From assembly GCA_036346405.1 (NCBI GenBank), contig CM070550.1, forward strand, positions 14,356,115 to 14,420,114: a stretch of 64,000 bases of DNA, in the 5' to 3' direction. Below, in pieces: positions 33,812 through 47,172 of this stretch. A program made the translations under genes and the position numbers. This stretch comes from Phyllostachys edulis (Eukaryota > Streptophyta > Magnoliopsida > Poales > Poaceae). The notes beneath the pieces are model-generated. The model worked only from the letters and a program-made list of their open reading frames with translations. It had not been told where the DNA came from and did not search any database. How positions within the stretch are numbered: the first letter of the stretch is position 1; each line of letters opens with the position of its first letter.

Positions 33812-36800
33812 TGTCGGGACCCAAATTACAATTCAGACCTTCAGGTTTATCGTGACTAGCCTGTGATCATGCTAGTGCACACAGGTTAACAAAACCGAAA
33901 TCGATCCATACAAGCTTAATATAACATAAACGAATAACTTTGATTATTAAATAATGGTTTTGACCTTAAGGTCGAAGTTTACATTTATTGAGCCACGCAG
34001 GCTAACAGAGAAAATAAACGGCGTGAAACAGAAGCGGTAGCGGGCATCCCATCGATTCACCACAGCAACCGATCGATCAAGACTCGCGATTAGGCACCTT
34101 CGATGAACTCGTCCTCGTAAGTGGTGAAGACTCCTCCTCGCTTGATTCGTCAAAACAAGCGTGAGTACACACCGCACTCGCAAGCCACACCACAGAATGC
34201 AAAGTATACATGCAAAGCTTATTACAAGAGAAAGGCATTCTCGGTTCTTTTATGTAAATGCAACTTTTGCAATTTAATACAATTAAATAGATTGAAAGTC
34301 GGTAAAACAAATAGACAATAATAATTTTAACAAGTTATTTCACAAAGACACACACAATTAAACAGTTCTTCACATAGCTAGATGATTTAATCACATAGCT
34401 CCCTTCCCACACAGTTTTATGAAATTCTACCCTAGTGTTAAATCCCTAGCATTGTCCATGATCATGACGCTGCTATTCAATATATTAAGTTACACTCGCA
34501 GAGGTTTGTACACTTTACCCACAAGATACAACCAAGTGTAGCTAGCACCGATCATAACAGAGCATTTCAGATACCTTATCTTACTATGCTAGGCCTGCCT
34601 CAAAACAGCATGTGGTCGTGCAGAAGCTCAGCTTTTAGCGCACATGGTGAGGTCCTTAATCGACCAAGGCAAGGCTTCCACTAACCCAACCACATAGACA
34701 CACAGATTAATATTATCCACACAAATTCACATAGACCACCAATTCACACAAGATTCACCCCTTGCCTCACCCAAATCCTTTTTACCACCCGTTGGTTTAA
34801 GTGCAACACATGCCATAAAGACACGTAGTACACACAGATTATCCAATATTGCATATTCACTTAGTCAAATTAATCATTTGTACTTCACATGAATAAATGA
34901 GTCGTGGCATGACTACAATCTAATCGTTCTAACCAACCCACGCTTGGTGCTACAATATTAACCAACTAGATATCAACTAGGGTGACAAAGAACTTAGACA
35001 TAGCAATTAACAAGGATGGCATAACAATTAGGAATTTACATCTACTCCCAAAATCATTTAAATAATTACTTGAATTAATAATGCAAGAATTTAAAATAAA
35101 ATAATTTAGCAAACCGGGAATCAAGATGGTCAAAGGTATAGCTTGCCTTGAAAAGGATCTAGGAATTGATCTTGATCTTGGAAAGGTCCTTCTTCGTCAA
35201 CTCTTTCAAAGAACGTCAAGTCTACTCGCAAACAAGGCAAACAAACAAACTAAATAAATAACAGAGGCAAATAACTCCAAAAAAATAATTAAAAATCTCC
35301 AATAGATAGATCTGGATTTTAGATGAATTTAGAAATTTGAATGGATGGATTTGGAGTTAGGATGCAAAAGATATGAAGTTTCAAAGTTTAAATCTAAAGA
35401 AAACCCTAAAAATAGGATTTATCGAATTCCGAATTATTTTTCAACGTAAAAATCGAATATTGCGCCAAAGATGACATCAAGATGGCGTCACCGATTTTCG
35501 GAAAAGAAATAAATAAAGAAAACCCGACATGTGGGACCCACATGTTAGAGGCACTACCACGCGACCAAGCCCACCGAGCCACCGACCGAGAGGGGCCGAG
35601 GTGGCGAACCACAAGGCGGGCGCCGACGCCAGCGCCACCCGGATGACACGCAGTACAGAGGTCGAGGTGGCACGTGACTGGCCCACGCCGGCGAGGACGC
35701 CGGCGACGCGCGGCGGCACAGGGACCAATGGTCACCGGCGCTACGGTGGTCGCCATGAGGGTGGGTGCTATGGGCGTGTTGTCGAGGCTATTGCGCACCT
35801 TCGTGCGGCCCGTGGTTGGGGTGGCTGGGTGGCGGGCGGCAGGTCGGGCGGAGGAGACCTTCGGTTTTGTTTGACGGGCGCCCCATGAGGTTTAGGCGAC
35901 AACAATCGTCCGGAGGTAGAGGAGGTGACGGCGAACTTGATGGTGGGCTCCACGACGACGCGGCGGCTGCGGTGGCGGCAAGCATCGAAGAAATCTCACC
36001 GCGGCGAGGTTCCTTAAAGCTCGAATCGGCGGCAATGTGGAGGCTCTCGGGTGAATTGAGCGAGGGTTTTGGAAAGGGCGAAGGCGAAGCAGAGGGTCCT
36101 TTATAGGCATGTATGAAGCTCGAGGTGGCGGCTTGGCCAAGGGTAAATCGCCTCAAACGCCCGCACGAGAACAGGGATAGAAACGAATTCAAGTTTGAAA
36201 TTGAACTGAGTCGGTGCGTGAGGAGATAAGGATTGAGTTTGGTGCAAAAATCGGGAGTTTTGTTAGCGTAAACGGCCATGGGTTGAGCTTCTAGAAGGCG
36301 ATAATGGCGGCGCGGTCATGGTCACATGAGGAAGAAGACCGGTCGAGACGAAGACCTCAGAAGGGCCCACGCGAGAGAGAGAGAGATACAAGGCTGGCGG
36401 AGATCCAAAGGCCCAAATGACGATCCAACAGTGGAGATTGAAGCGCGAGAGAGAGAGAGAGAGAGAGAGAGGCGCGGGCGGGATCTCCATCCAATCCAGA
36501 CGGACGGCCACGAAGAGATGGGCCAGATGAATGTGAATGGGCCGAGAGATTCGCCCAAATGATCGCTTGGAGATTTAAATAGCTTTTTCTTTTTAAGAAA
36601 TTACCGTAAATTCAAATAAGCAATGGAAAATAGCAAATGAACTTGGAAAAATTCCAAAAATTCTAGAAAATATGTCCAAGCTCATAGAATCCAAATAAAA
36701 TAGTTTTGACTATTGTTCATGTTGACTTTAGTCATATTAAATTGTTTTGTTACACAAAGTCCAATATTAAGCTTTTTAATTTAAATTCAAATAAATCCAA

Positions 36801-36861
36801 ATGATGAATTTTCTCATTACACTATTTAAAAGGTTTTAAAGCTCAAAATTGGGATGTTACA
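33812..36861 (-). repeat. 3' LTR of gypsy element
   Basis: This is 3,050 bp and pairs with 42541-45591 nearly end to end. Differences are mostly one- to three-base gaps, with fewer substitutions. It includes GC-rich leader-like sequence (35.5-36.3 kb) with spurious long frames and a GA run at 36445-36472. Confidence 0.95.
36445..36472. repeat. (GA)n microsatellite in LTR
   Basis: A pure GA run, present in shorter form in the other LTR near 45185-45203. A second short GA run lies at about 36373-36386. Confidence 0.9.
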
Positions 36862-36880
36862 AACCTCCCCCTTAAAGGAA
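36862..36880 (-). other. polypurine tract of gypsy element
   Basis: On the element strand the sequence reads TTTAAGGGGGAGGTT directly before the 3' LTR, the expected plus-strand priming site. Confidence 0.85.
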
Positions 36881-36984
36881 TCTCGCCCCGAGATTCAAAG
36901 CTAAACGGAGAAAAGGCTAGGAAACTCTGGCCAAATTTCTTCTTCACGCCTCCCACGTTGCTTCACTTTCGAGTGGTGGCTCCA

Positions 36985-39900
36985 TCAAGACTTTGCAAAA
37001 CGAACCGCCTTGCTTCGTCCGACGCTCATGACATCCGTAATCTTGATCGGCTGCTCTTTGTAGGTGAGGTCTTCATTCAGTTCAATTGACTCTAACGGTG
37101 CTTGTTCTTCCGGCACACGAAGACACTTCTTCAACTGAGAGACATGAAAGACATCGTGTACTCCTGCTAACGACTGCGGTAGCTCCAGCTGATAGGCTAC
37201 TTCTCCACGGCGTTCTAAGATCTTGAACGGACCAACATACCGAGGGGCAAGCTTCCCTTTGGCATGGAACCTTTTCACACCTCTCGAGGGCGAACTCGAG
37301 ATACACAAAATCTTCGCTCAAATCGAGATCACGCCGACGACATCGGCATAACTCTTCGCTTCGATCGAGCTATCTCGCCTCTCTCGATCATAGCCACTTG
37401 TTCTTCGCTTGAATAATATCTCGACCAAGATCAGACGCTCAAATTGTTTCGTCCAATTCAACGGAGTTCTGCAAGCACGACCATACAAAGCTTCAAACGG
37501 TGACATTTGCAAACTGGCTTGATAACTGTTGTTGTACGAGAACTCTGCATATGGCAAACTCTTATCCCAACGAGTAGCATTTGCTAGGGCACAGGCTCTC
37601 AACATATCTTCCAATATCTGATTAACCCTTTCACCGCTCCATCTGTTCGGGATGATACGCAGATCGAATTCAAAGTGAGTCCCTAAGGCTTCATGTAAAC
37701 TCTGCCAAAATCGGGAGGTGAACTGAGATCCTCGATCTGACACTATCTTCTTGGGCACACCATGCAAACTGACAATCTTTGCCATATATAGCTCTGCTAG
37801 ACGATCTCCTGAGTACGTGGTTTTGACTGGCAAGAAATGAGCAACTTTAGTCGACGATCCACTATTACCCAAATCGAATCGAACCCGATTGAGTCTTGGG
37901 TAAACCGTGATGAAATCCATTCCGACTTCTTCCCACTTCCACTCGAATCTTCAAGGGTTGCAATAGACCTGCGGCCTCTCGTGTTCTGCTTTGACTTTCG
38001 ACACACGCCGCACAAGGCAACGAACTCGCGACGTCTCGCTTCAAATTCGCCACCAAAACTTATTCTTAACATCCCGATACATCTTAGTACTACCAGGGTG
38101 AATCGAATACTTTGAGTCATGGGCCTCCTTCAAAATTAGTCGCCTCAATCCATCAACATCCGAACGCAGATACGCCCATTGATCCACAAGATGTCCCGAT
38201 CATCCACCGTGAAGTCCTTGAACTTCCTTCGTCATCTTCTTCTTGATGTCGGAGAACTCGAAGTCTTTCTACCGAAGCCATGAATCGCTTCTCTAAAGTA
38301 GATCGCACTTCCAAATCGCCACAAATCCTTCAGATACTACTCTAACTTCAACTTCGAATTCCTCTTGAAGTCTCGAACAAGGCTCTTTCACTTCCAAAGC
38401 ATTGCAATGGCTCTTACTACTCAAGGCATCAAGAATCGACATTGGCCTTACCAGATGGTAATGTATTCCAAGATTATAATCCTTTATCAATTCTAGCCAT
38501 CTTCTCTCGCTCATATTCAGATCCGATCGAGTGAAAATGTATTTCAAGCTCTTGTGATCCGTGTATATCTCACAAATTCATCGATGAGGTAATGACGCCA
38601 AATCTTCAAAGCATGCACTACGGCTAATTCCAGATCATGGGTAGGGTAATTCTCTTCATGCGGTCTTAATCGCCTTTGATGCATAAGCGGCGCTCTTCCT
38701 TCTTGCATCAGACACATCCTAATCCTTGACGCCAAGCATCACAATAGATATCAAAATCCTTACGAATATCCCAAGAAAATCAAGATCAAAATCAAGTCAA
38801 ACGCTTCTTCAATTCTTGAAAACTTTCCTCACAAGCCGAGTCCAAGTAAACTTTTTCTCCTTCTTCAACAATTGCGTAAGAGGTTTAGCAATTGATGAGA
38901 ATCCTTCGATGAAACAACGGTAGTATCCCGCCAATCCCAAGAAACTACTTAACTGAGTGACCGCCTTGGGTTGCTCCCGCTTAACACCGCTTAACTTTAT
39001 CGGGTCAATCTGCTACTCCCGCAATTGCCATCACATGACCAAGGAAATCCACTTCCTTTTTCCGTAAATCACACTTGCTAAACTTAGCATACAACCGATG
39101 CTCTCTGAGCTTCCCTAGGATTAATCTCAAATGTTCAAAGATGTTCTTCTTCCGACTTGGAGTAAACCAAAATATCGCCGATGAATACAACTACAAATTT
39201 ATCCAAATATTCCATGAATACCTTATTCATCATGTTCATGAAATAGGCAGGGCATTAGTCGCACCAAAGGACATGACTAAGAACTCATAATGTCCGCACT
39301 GCGTGTTGAGAAAGCGGTCTTAGGTACATCCTTAGGACAAATCTTCAATCGATGGTAACCTCGATCGCAGACGATCTTCGAGAACACTCCGCTCCTTTCA
39401 TCCGGGTCAAACAGATCATCTATCCGGGCAATGGGTACTTGTTCTTGATAGTGACTTCATTGAGAGCCCTGTAGTCGATGCACATCCTCATGCTTCCATC
39501 CTTCTTCTTGACAAACAAAACCGGTGCTCCCCATGGCGCATTTAACTAGGCCTCACAAAACCTTTCTCCAAAAGTTCTTCTATCTGCTTCTTCATCTCTA
39601 CCAACTCATCTACCGGCATCCGATAAGGTCTCTTCGAGATAGGGGCTGTTCTCGCACTAGATCGATGACAAACTCGATGTCACGATCCGTGGCATCCTCG
39701 TAATTCTTCCGGGAACACATCCGGATACTCTTTGACGACTGGCACATCTTCCAACTCAACGGTCTTCAGGCTGTTGACTATCAAATGCCCATTACGCACT
39801 GAGGTAGCTAGGAACTCCACTTTGTTTCCTCTAGTATCCTCGATTGTAACGGCTCTTCGGCCACAATCTAGCACGCTTTGTGCTTGGTTAACCAATCCAT
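36985..39900 (-). pseudogene. gypsy pol: protease-RT-RNase H-integrase, frameshifted
   Basis: Read right to left on the minus strand. At 39895-39680 the protease/RT junction (VVKEYPDVFPEELRG). At 39190-39005 reverse transcriptase (FEHLRLILGKLREHRLYAKFSKC); its FIDD-type catalytic motif reads FIGD, Gly replacing Asp at 39177-39179. At 38735-38293 RNase H (PTHDLELAVVHALKIWRHYL; SERRWLELIKDY). Near 38040 an integrase zinc-finger Cys pair (LCGVCRKSK), and at 37920-37318 the integrase core (IVSDRGSQFTSRFWQSLHEALG). At 37308-36985 the C-terminal part (HAKGKLAPRYVGPFKIL; VHDVFHVSQLKKCL) ends in a chromodomain-like tail. Several one- to two-base slips separate these blocks. Confidence 0.85.
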
Positions 39901-40141
39901 GCCAAGGATGACATCTATGGTTTGGGTGTCTAGAATAATTAGGTTAGCTAGAAACTCAGCTCCAGCTATGAGTAACTTAGCCCCTAAACAGCCCACATTA
40001 GAACTTAGCTCGCTCCAAAGCATCGACTAACAGAGTACGCTTAAGATGCATAACTTCCAATTTATTCTTAGTTGCAAAAACTCCGAAAACAAACGAATGC
40101 GAAGCTCCGTAATCAAATGTAATCAAGCAGTAATCAATTTA

Positions 40142-42152
40142 TTAGGAACTTACCCAAGACGACATCCGGTGCTTCTGGGCTCCTTCTAGAGTGACGTGAT
40201 TAACACGACCTCGACAACCGACCGAGGCGCCTCCCTGTTGATCGTTCCTCGAGAAACTCCTTGATTGTTCTCGCACCGGGGTCTTGGCGTGTGTTGCTCC
40301 AAGGTTGAAGCGACCGAGTGATAGTTCCTTCGAGGACACCGATTAGCAAAATGTCCTGGCCGACGACAATTGTAACACACTCTCGCTCATTCTGCCGGTT
40401 GTTGTTCCTCGGGGGGTTGACCGTGTAGGGTTGCGAGTTCTCAATAAGAGGGCGAGGTGTCAAGGCGGTGTGTCCCGAAGAACTCGTGGTCGGAAACGAT
40501 TAAACTGGCTGTGGCACTACTCTTGCCCTCTCGTTGTTGTGGCCGATGGCTTCCTTGTCAATCATCCTACGCTATGTGGTCCTCCAGCTTCTTTGCGTTT
40601 GTCCTCCATGACCAACGCCTTGTTAACCAACTCTCGAAAATCCGGGAAGGTGTGGGCAAGCCGACTTGCGATCCGAAGTTCGACCCTTCAAGAAGCGGCT
40701 CTGGCGAGACCTCGCATTAGCGACATCTTCCTGAGCATAGCGAGCTAGCCGAGAAAACTTATTCGTAGTCAACATCGACATACCCCTTGCTTGAGAGCGG
40801 AACTCATCCTTCTTCGATCCATAATACCTTCAGTACATGATATTGGCGAAAGGTCGCAGTAAAATTCTTCCCATGTGATGTTCTCGGTGCCTCATGCGCC
40901 GCGCAGAAATTTTCCCACCATTCTCGCAGCCTATGCCCTCCATCCGATGAGTGGCATACAAAACCTTCTCATGATCGCCGCATTGGGTGATCGCAGCTTC
41001 CTCTCAATCACGCTGGCCAATCATCGCCTCTCACCGGCGTGACATGTCCAGAGAAAGTTGGCGGACGGGTCCTCATGAATTCACCAACTTGGATGGTCCC
41101 CGATGACCATGAGCGATCGGGCTCCTCGACGATTGTTGTTGATGTTGTTGTTGTTGTTCATGGTCCGATCCGTTCATCATCGTATACATCATCCGAGTTT
41201 GTGCCGCCATGAAAGCTCCGGTTCGCAAGTCAATAGGTGGTGCTTGGGGTGGCACTACTCCCGCAGGGTTTGCTCATTGCCTTGATCCTTGGGCTCCGGA
41301 TCCACCGGCGGCATGGCGAGTCCGAACCATCCGTGAAGCTCCATAGGTTAGATAAGGTAGAGAGCACAAGGTGAGTTAAGAACTAGACGGGATAGATTAA
41401 ACCCAAACAAACACACTCAAGGAACTTCAATGAAATAATCTTTATTAATATTTTAATAGCATGGTGCAACAAATGCCTAAGGGCCTTCGCACTCATACTT
41501 GCACACAGAAAATAAATCGACCTAAGCACACAAGCTACCGCCTAAAGGGCGACTCAAAAGGGAACTCGCTAAGCTCGACTAAACCGAACTCAAACGAACT
41601 ACTCGAGAAAGCCTCCAAAGCCACGGCGACGCCCCGCTGGTGTAGACTCAAGAAGAGCCGGCATCTCGCGAATCGGTTCTCGATGTTCTGAATCGGTGCA
41701 AGCAGGAGGCGCGTCTTTGGTGCAAAGTCTGGTAGCTCTTCTGGCTGTCAGGCAGCTCGGTTGATCCTCCGAATCTCCTCTGGATCTTCTTCGACTTCTT
41801 CCGATCTTCCTCTTGATCATCTTCGAGCTCATGCGTCGACCATAGAGGGCGTGCTTTAGTACGGCGATCCTTTCCTCGGCTTCTTCCCAGTTCGATAGGC
41901 GCGACTCGGCTCGGTGGCGCCATCTCCAGCGACTCTCCTGGCAACCGTGAGAACCGCAAGATGCACTATCGTGGCATTGCCTTCCCGCTTGTAGACGAAA
42001 GCGCGCAGATATCTCCCCGGCGCCTGGGTGATAGCGGTAAACAATGGTGTTGCGCTCTTGGCGAGATGTGGCGACTTCGAGTATGGCCGACGCGATGACT
42101 CTGGATTCCTTGCATGAAGGTGATCCTCCCGACCGAGATATCCAAAGGTCAA
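40142..42152 (-). pseudogene. gypsy gag, frameshifted
   Basis: Minus-strand region between the primer site and pol. The nucleocapsid knuckle CYNCRRPGHFANRC lies at about 40377-40336 with the full CX2CX4HX4C spacing. Upstream are capsid-like pieces (40.6-41.2 kb) and a Gln-rich run (41130-41160, from a GTT repeat). Frames break several times, and the N-terminal start is not certain. Confidence 0.7.
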
Positions 42153-42522
42153 GCTACCTCTAGTGTTCCTCCCGGCGAGACCGTCAGCGGCAGACTATAC
42201 CACGATCCCGCCCATTGACTATGTACTCACCGCCCTCGGACATCGGGCGATCGAAGCCTCCAAGTGTCTGCAAAGAATTTCCACACTCTGCGGCAAGTCC
42301 TCCGCTGCAATCTCCAAAGTCTCAAGGTAAGTCATCCGTCACGACGCATAAGGTGTAAGAACCACGTTAAAACAAATGGGAGAGGAAAGATTTTAGCAAT
42401 AGATGAGTCGAGAGAGATATGAGAGGAGTTAAGCAATTCATTTAATCTTGCAAGTTAAATTTTTCTTTAGAAAATAATTTGGACACTGAACGCCAATCTA
42501 CTAAGGTCTAGACTTACAACAA

Positions 42523-42536
42523 GATACTCGATACCA
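42523..42536 (-). other. tRNA primer-binding site
   Basis: On the element strand TGGTATCGAGTATC begins four bases after the 5' LTR. It resembles the initiator-methionine tRNA primer site TGGTATCAGAGC, with mismatches after the seventh base. Confidence 0.75.
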
Positions 42537-42540
42537 CTTT

Positions 42541-45500
42541 TGTCGGGACCCAAATTACAATTCAGACCTTCAGGTTTATCGTGACTAGCCTGTGATCATG
42601 CTAGTGCACACAGGTTAACAAAACCGAAATCGATCCATACAAGCTTAATATAACATAAACGAATAACTTTGATTATTAAATAATGGTTTTGACCTTAAGG
42701 TCGAAGTTTACATTTATTGAGCCACGCAGGCTAACAGAGAAAATAAACGGCAATGAAACAGAAAGCGTAGAAGGCATCCCATCGATTCACCACAGCAACC
42801 GATCGATCAAGACTCGCGATTAGGCACCTTCGATGAACTCGCCTCGTAAGTCGGTGAAGACTCCTCCTCTGCTTGATTCGTCAAAACAAGCGTGAGTACA
42901 CACCGCACTCGCAAGCCACACCACAGAATGCAAAGTATACATGCAAAGCTTATTACAAGAGAAAGGCATTCTGCGGTTCTTTTGCGAATGCAACTTTTGC
43001 AATTTAATACAATTAAATAGATTGAAAGTCGGTAAAACAAATAGACAATAATAATTTTAACAAGTTATTTCACAAAGACACACACAAATTCTAAACAGTG
43101 TTCTTCACATAGCTAGATGATTTAATCACATAGCTCCCTTCCCACACGCTTTTATGAAATTCTACCCCTAGTGTTAAATCCCGAGCATTGTCCATGATCA
43201 TGACGCGCTATTCAATAGATTAAGTTACACTCGCAGAGGTTTGTACACTTTACCCACAAGATACAACCAAAGTAGCTAGCATCGATCATAACAGAGCATT
43301 TCAGATACCTTATCTTACTATGCTAGGCCTGCCTCAAAACAGGCATGTGGTCGTCACAGAAGCTCATTTTTAGCGCACATGGTGAGGTCCTTAATCGACC
43401 AAGGCAAGACTTCCACTAACCCAACCACATAGACACACAGATTAATATTATCCACACAAATCCACATAGACCACCAATTCACACAAGATTCACCCCTTGC
43501 CTCACCCAAATCCTTTTACCACCCTGTTGGTTTAAGTGCAACACATGCCATAAAGACACGTAGTACACACAGATTATCCAATATTGCATATTCACTTAGT
43601 CAAATTAATCATTTGTACTTCACATGAATAAATGAGTCGTGGCATGACTACAATCTAATCGTTCTAACCAACCCACGTTGGTGCTACAATATTAACCAAC
43701 TAGATATCAACTAGGGTGACAAAGAACTTAGACATAGCAATTAACAAGGATGGCATAACAATTAGGAATTTACATCTACTCCCAAAATCATTTAAATAAT
43801 TACTTGAATTAATAATGCAAGAATTTAAAATAAAATAATTTAGCAAACTGGGAATCAAGATGGTCAAAGGTATAGCTTGCCTTGAAAAGGATCTAGGAAT
43901 TGATCTTGATCTTGAAAGGTCCTTCTTCGTCAACTCTTTCAAAGAACGTCAAGTCTACTCGCAAACAAGGCAAACAAACAAACTAAATAAATAACAGAGG
44001 CAAATAACTCCAAAAAAATAATTAAAAATCTCCAATAGATAGATCTGGATTTTAGATGAATTTAGAAATTTGAATGGATGGATTTGGAGTTAGGATGCAA
44101 AAGATATGAAGTTTCAAAGTTTAAATCTAAAGAAAACCCTAAAAATAGGATTTATCGAATTCCGAATTATTTTTCAACAAAAATCGGAATATTGCGCCAA
44201 AGATGACATCAAGATGGCGTCACTCGATTTTCGGAAAAGAAATAAATAAAGAAAACCCGACATGTGGGACCCACATGTTAGAGGCACTACCACGCGGACC
44301 AAGCCCACCGAGCCATCGACCAGAGAGGGCCGAGGTGGCGAACCCGCTGCGTGGCGCCGACGCGCGCCACCCGGATGACACGCAGTACGAGGCCGAGGTG
44401 GCACGTGACTGGCGCCCACGCCGGCGAGGACGCCGGCGACGGCGATGGCATGCACGGGACCCAATGGTCACCGGCGCTACGGTGGTCGCCATGAGGGTGG
44501 GTGCTATGGGCGTGTTGTCGAGGCTATTGCGCACCTTCCGTGCAGCCCGTGGTTGGGGTGGTGGTGGTGGCCGGGCGAGGTCGGAGCGAGGAGACCTTCG
44601 GTTTTGTTTGGACGGGCGTCCGTGAGGTTTAGGCGACGGCGATCGTCCGGAGGTAGAGGAGGTGACAATAACTTGATGGTGGGCTCCACGACGACGCCAA
44701 GCACAAGGCGGTATGTCAATCGAAGAAATCTCACCGGCGGCGAGGTTCCTTAAAGCTCGAATCGGCGGCAATGTGGAGGCTCTCGTGGAATTGAGCGAGG
44801 GTTTTGGAAAGGGCGAAGGCGAAGCGAGGGGTCCTTTATAGGCATGTATGAGCTCGAGGTGGCGTCTTGCCAAGGGGTAAATCGCCTCAAACGCCCGCAC
44901 GAGGAACAGGGATAGAAACGATTCAAGTTTGAAATTGAACTGAGTCGGTGAGGAGATAAGGATTGAGTTTGGTGCGAAAATCGGGAGTTTTGTTAGCGTA
45001 AACGGCCATGGGTTGAGCTTCTAGAAGGCGATAATGGCGGCGCGGTCATGGTCGCATGAGGAAGAAGACCTGTCGAGACGAAGACCTCAGAAGGGCCCAC
45101 GCGTCGAGAGAGGACGCGAGGGCAGGCAAGGAGATCCAAAGGCCCAAATGACGATCCAACGGTGGAGATTGAAGCGAGCGAGGAGAGAGAGAGAGAGAGA
45201 GAGGCGCGGGATCTCCATCCAATCCAGACGGACGGCCACGAAGAGATGGGCCAGATGAACAGTGAATGGGCCGAGAGATTCGCCCAATGATCGCTTGGAG
45301 ATTTAAATAGCTTTTTCTTTTTAAGAAATTACCGAAATTCAAATAAGCAATGGAAAATAGCAAATGAACTTGGAAAAATTCCAAAAATTCTAGAAAATAT
45401 GTCCAAGCTCATAGAATCCAAATAAAATAGTTTTGACTATTGTTCATGTTGACTTTAGTCATATTAAATTGTTTTGTTACACAAAGTCCAATATTAAGCT

Positions 45501-45591
45501 TTTTAATTTAAATTCAAATAAATCCAAATGATGAATTTTCTCATTACACTATTTAAAAGGTTTTTAAAGCTCTGAAAATTGGGATGTTACA
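42541..45591 (-). repeat. 5' LTR of gypsy element
   Basis: This is 3,051 bp, the partner of 33812-36861. It holds the element promoter on the minus strand. Open frames at 44203-44900 on both strands are GC-rich leader, not genes. Confidence 0.95.
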
Positions 45592-46164
45592 GCTATGTGC
45601 CTCCTTCCTAACTAAGCCAAGACAAAGATACTGAATCAGTAATGGCTACTCAAAGAGGCAAATGCGAAGCTCCAGATAACAACTACAAAACGCATAACAT
45701 CTGTGGATTACGATCGTTATGTAAGCATACTGGTTTCCGGACTACCCACAACACGCCAAAAGAAAACAAGGTAAAAGGAAATGTATATGAAGTCCATCTA
45801 AGAAAGGATCAATGGAAATCCTTTAAGCTAAAAAGGATTCAAATTTGTTATATGCCCCTCGCTCGAACCGCCGCGAATGTCACAATATCTCGCAACCTGT
45901 TATTCAAGAAGCAATCGGTTCTTCTTCGATTAAAAATTGTTCTTCTACAATTCTCCAATCGAGTCTATGTGAAAATTGCTCTTTGATAGATCCGACTGCT
46001 TTGGCGCCTAAATTAGTCAATAGGGCACAATCCTATCGCTTATATCGCAAAGATCGCTCAAAAGCAACCTTACAAGCACACAATCGCAGACGATTTCAAG
46101 TAACACCAAACGCCAGATCCGAGAGAAGCCACGAGCGCTCAACGCGTAAGGAGCGCTGCAGTGC
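45592..46164. other. right flank of gypsy element: diverged repeat copy
   Basis: This stretch begins with the second GCTAT and matches, in diverged form, the repeats at 32.7-33.8 kb (TAAGAAAGGAT, TTATATGCCCC, TTATTCAAGAAGC). No gene is seen. Confidence 0.6.
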
Positions 46165-46860
46165 GAAACCCTAGAGAAGGCGCGCGGGGGGGACGGGCGG
46201 AGGTACTGAGCCGCGGCGAGGCATGGCGGCGTTGAGCGACGGCGGAGGAAACCTAGACGAGAGGTGGCGCGAGGAGTGGAACGGGTCGGATGATGAAACG
46301 GGAGCCACGTCTAGGGTTAGCTTTTATAGCCGCGATGGGGCCGACTTCTTGTGACGCACTAGGGTATCTTGCGAGACACGCAAACGTCATGTGGGTCTTA
46401 TATTGTAGTTATGGACCATCAGGTGTGGGGTTCAGATGTCGGTACCGTATGGGTTGCTGCCTAGCTTTGCTGGGAGGTGACTGTAGCATTATTTTTTTTA
46501 ATCACGAGGGGTATACGCTTCGAACACTGTAGATTCCACCAGATGCATCAAAGGGCGGGGGATTTTGGGCATGTTTAATTCGAGGCCTAAGAGTCGTGTC
46601 TGAAAAAAAGTAGTGTCTGAGAGTAGCCTGAGAAGCAGATGATTTTTATTTGGTCAGACAAACCTAGAGATATAGTGTTTGATTGACGATACGTGCCTGG
46701 AGATAGAAAAAGGAAAGAGAAAGAACTAAAGAGAGAAGCAAAGAGAGTCGCCGCCAGCGCTCATTTTCCACGCTGATCGCCAAAGCCATTATCCAAGCGA
46801 AGCCCACCAACCACCCAAATAGAGGTCTCTTGTCCAGCAAATCGCTTCAAGCCTCAAACC
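46165..46860. repeat. ~700-bp direct duplication, copy 1
   Basis: It starts in a GC-rich segment (GCGGCGAGGCATGGCGGCG) and runs through GGGTTAGCTTTTATAGCCGC, GGGGTATACGCTTCGAACAC and AGTAGTGTCTGAGAGTAGCC to GCAAATCGCTTC. The same order recurs at 49165-49862. The two differ by substitutions and several small gaps. No intact gene lies within either copy. Confidence 0.88.
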
Positions 46861-47172
46861 AAGCAGGCCCTTTGTGTGCGCGCACAAAACGGCGAAAATT
46901 GATAAGTGACGCCTCCTATTTTTGAACTATTATAAGAATTTATTTATGAAAAAGTATTAGATGTAAAACTTTTTTTATTAATTAATCCTTTTTAAATTTT
47001 AAATTTAAAGTTAACCCCAACGAACTTTATTTCCAATTTTGATCCTTATGGTCACGCCACCACCTGTGGTGTGACAAAACAACGTTGTCACACCATAGGA
47101 TAAGTCACTAAATAGCACTTTTGGTTACGCCATTGGTCGTGACGTAACCAAACAACACTGTCACGCCACGGG

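Larger units (their letters stand above)
33812..45591 (-). mobile_element. complete Ty3/gypsy LTR retrotransposon
   Basis: An 11,780-bp element in minus orientation with LTRs 33812-36861 (3') and 42541-45591 (5'), both TGTCGGGACCC to GGGATGTTACA on the plus strand. A perfect 5-bp target duplication GCTAT flanks it (33807-33811 and 45592-45596). The tRNA primer site lies at 42536-42523, the polypurine tract at 36862-36880. The order gag, protease/reverse transcriptase, RNase H, integrase with a C-terminal chromodomain-like tail indicates the gypsy class, probably the Tekay/Del chromovirus lineage (inference). Frameshifts in gag and pol and a changed catalytic residue in reverse transcriptase make it non-autonomous as written. 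Confidence 0.95.

Noticed and set aside
35406..36279. Long frames in the left gypsy LTR
   Set aside because: Counterparts in the other LTR differ in frame because of small gaps, which argues against coding constraint.
44203..44900. 226-codon frame in the right gypsy LTR
   Set aside because: It is the same LTR leader as 35.4-36.3 kb, not conserved as protein between the LTRs.
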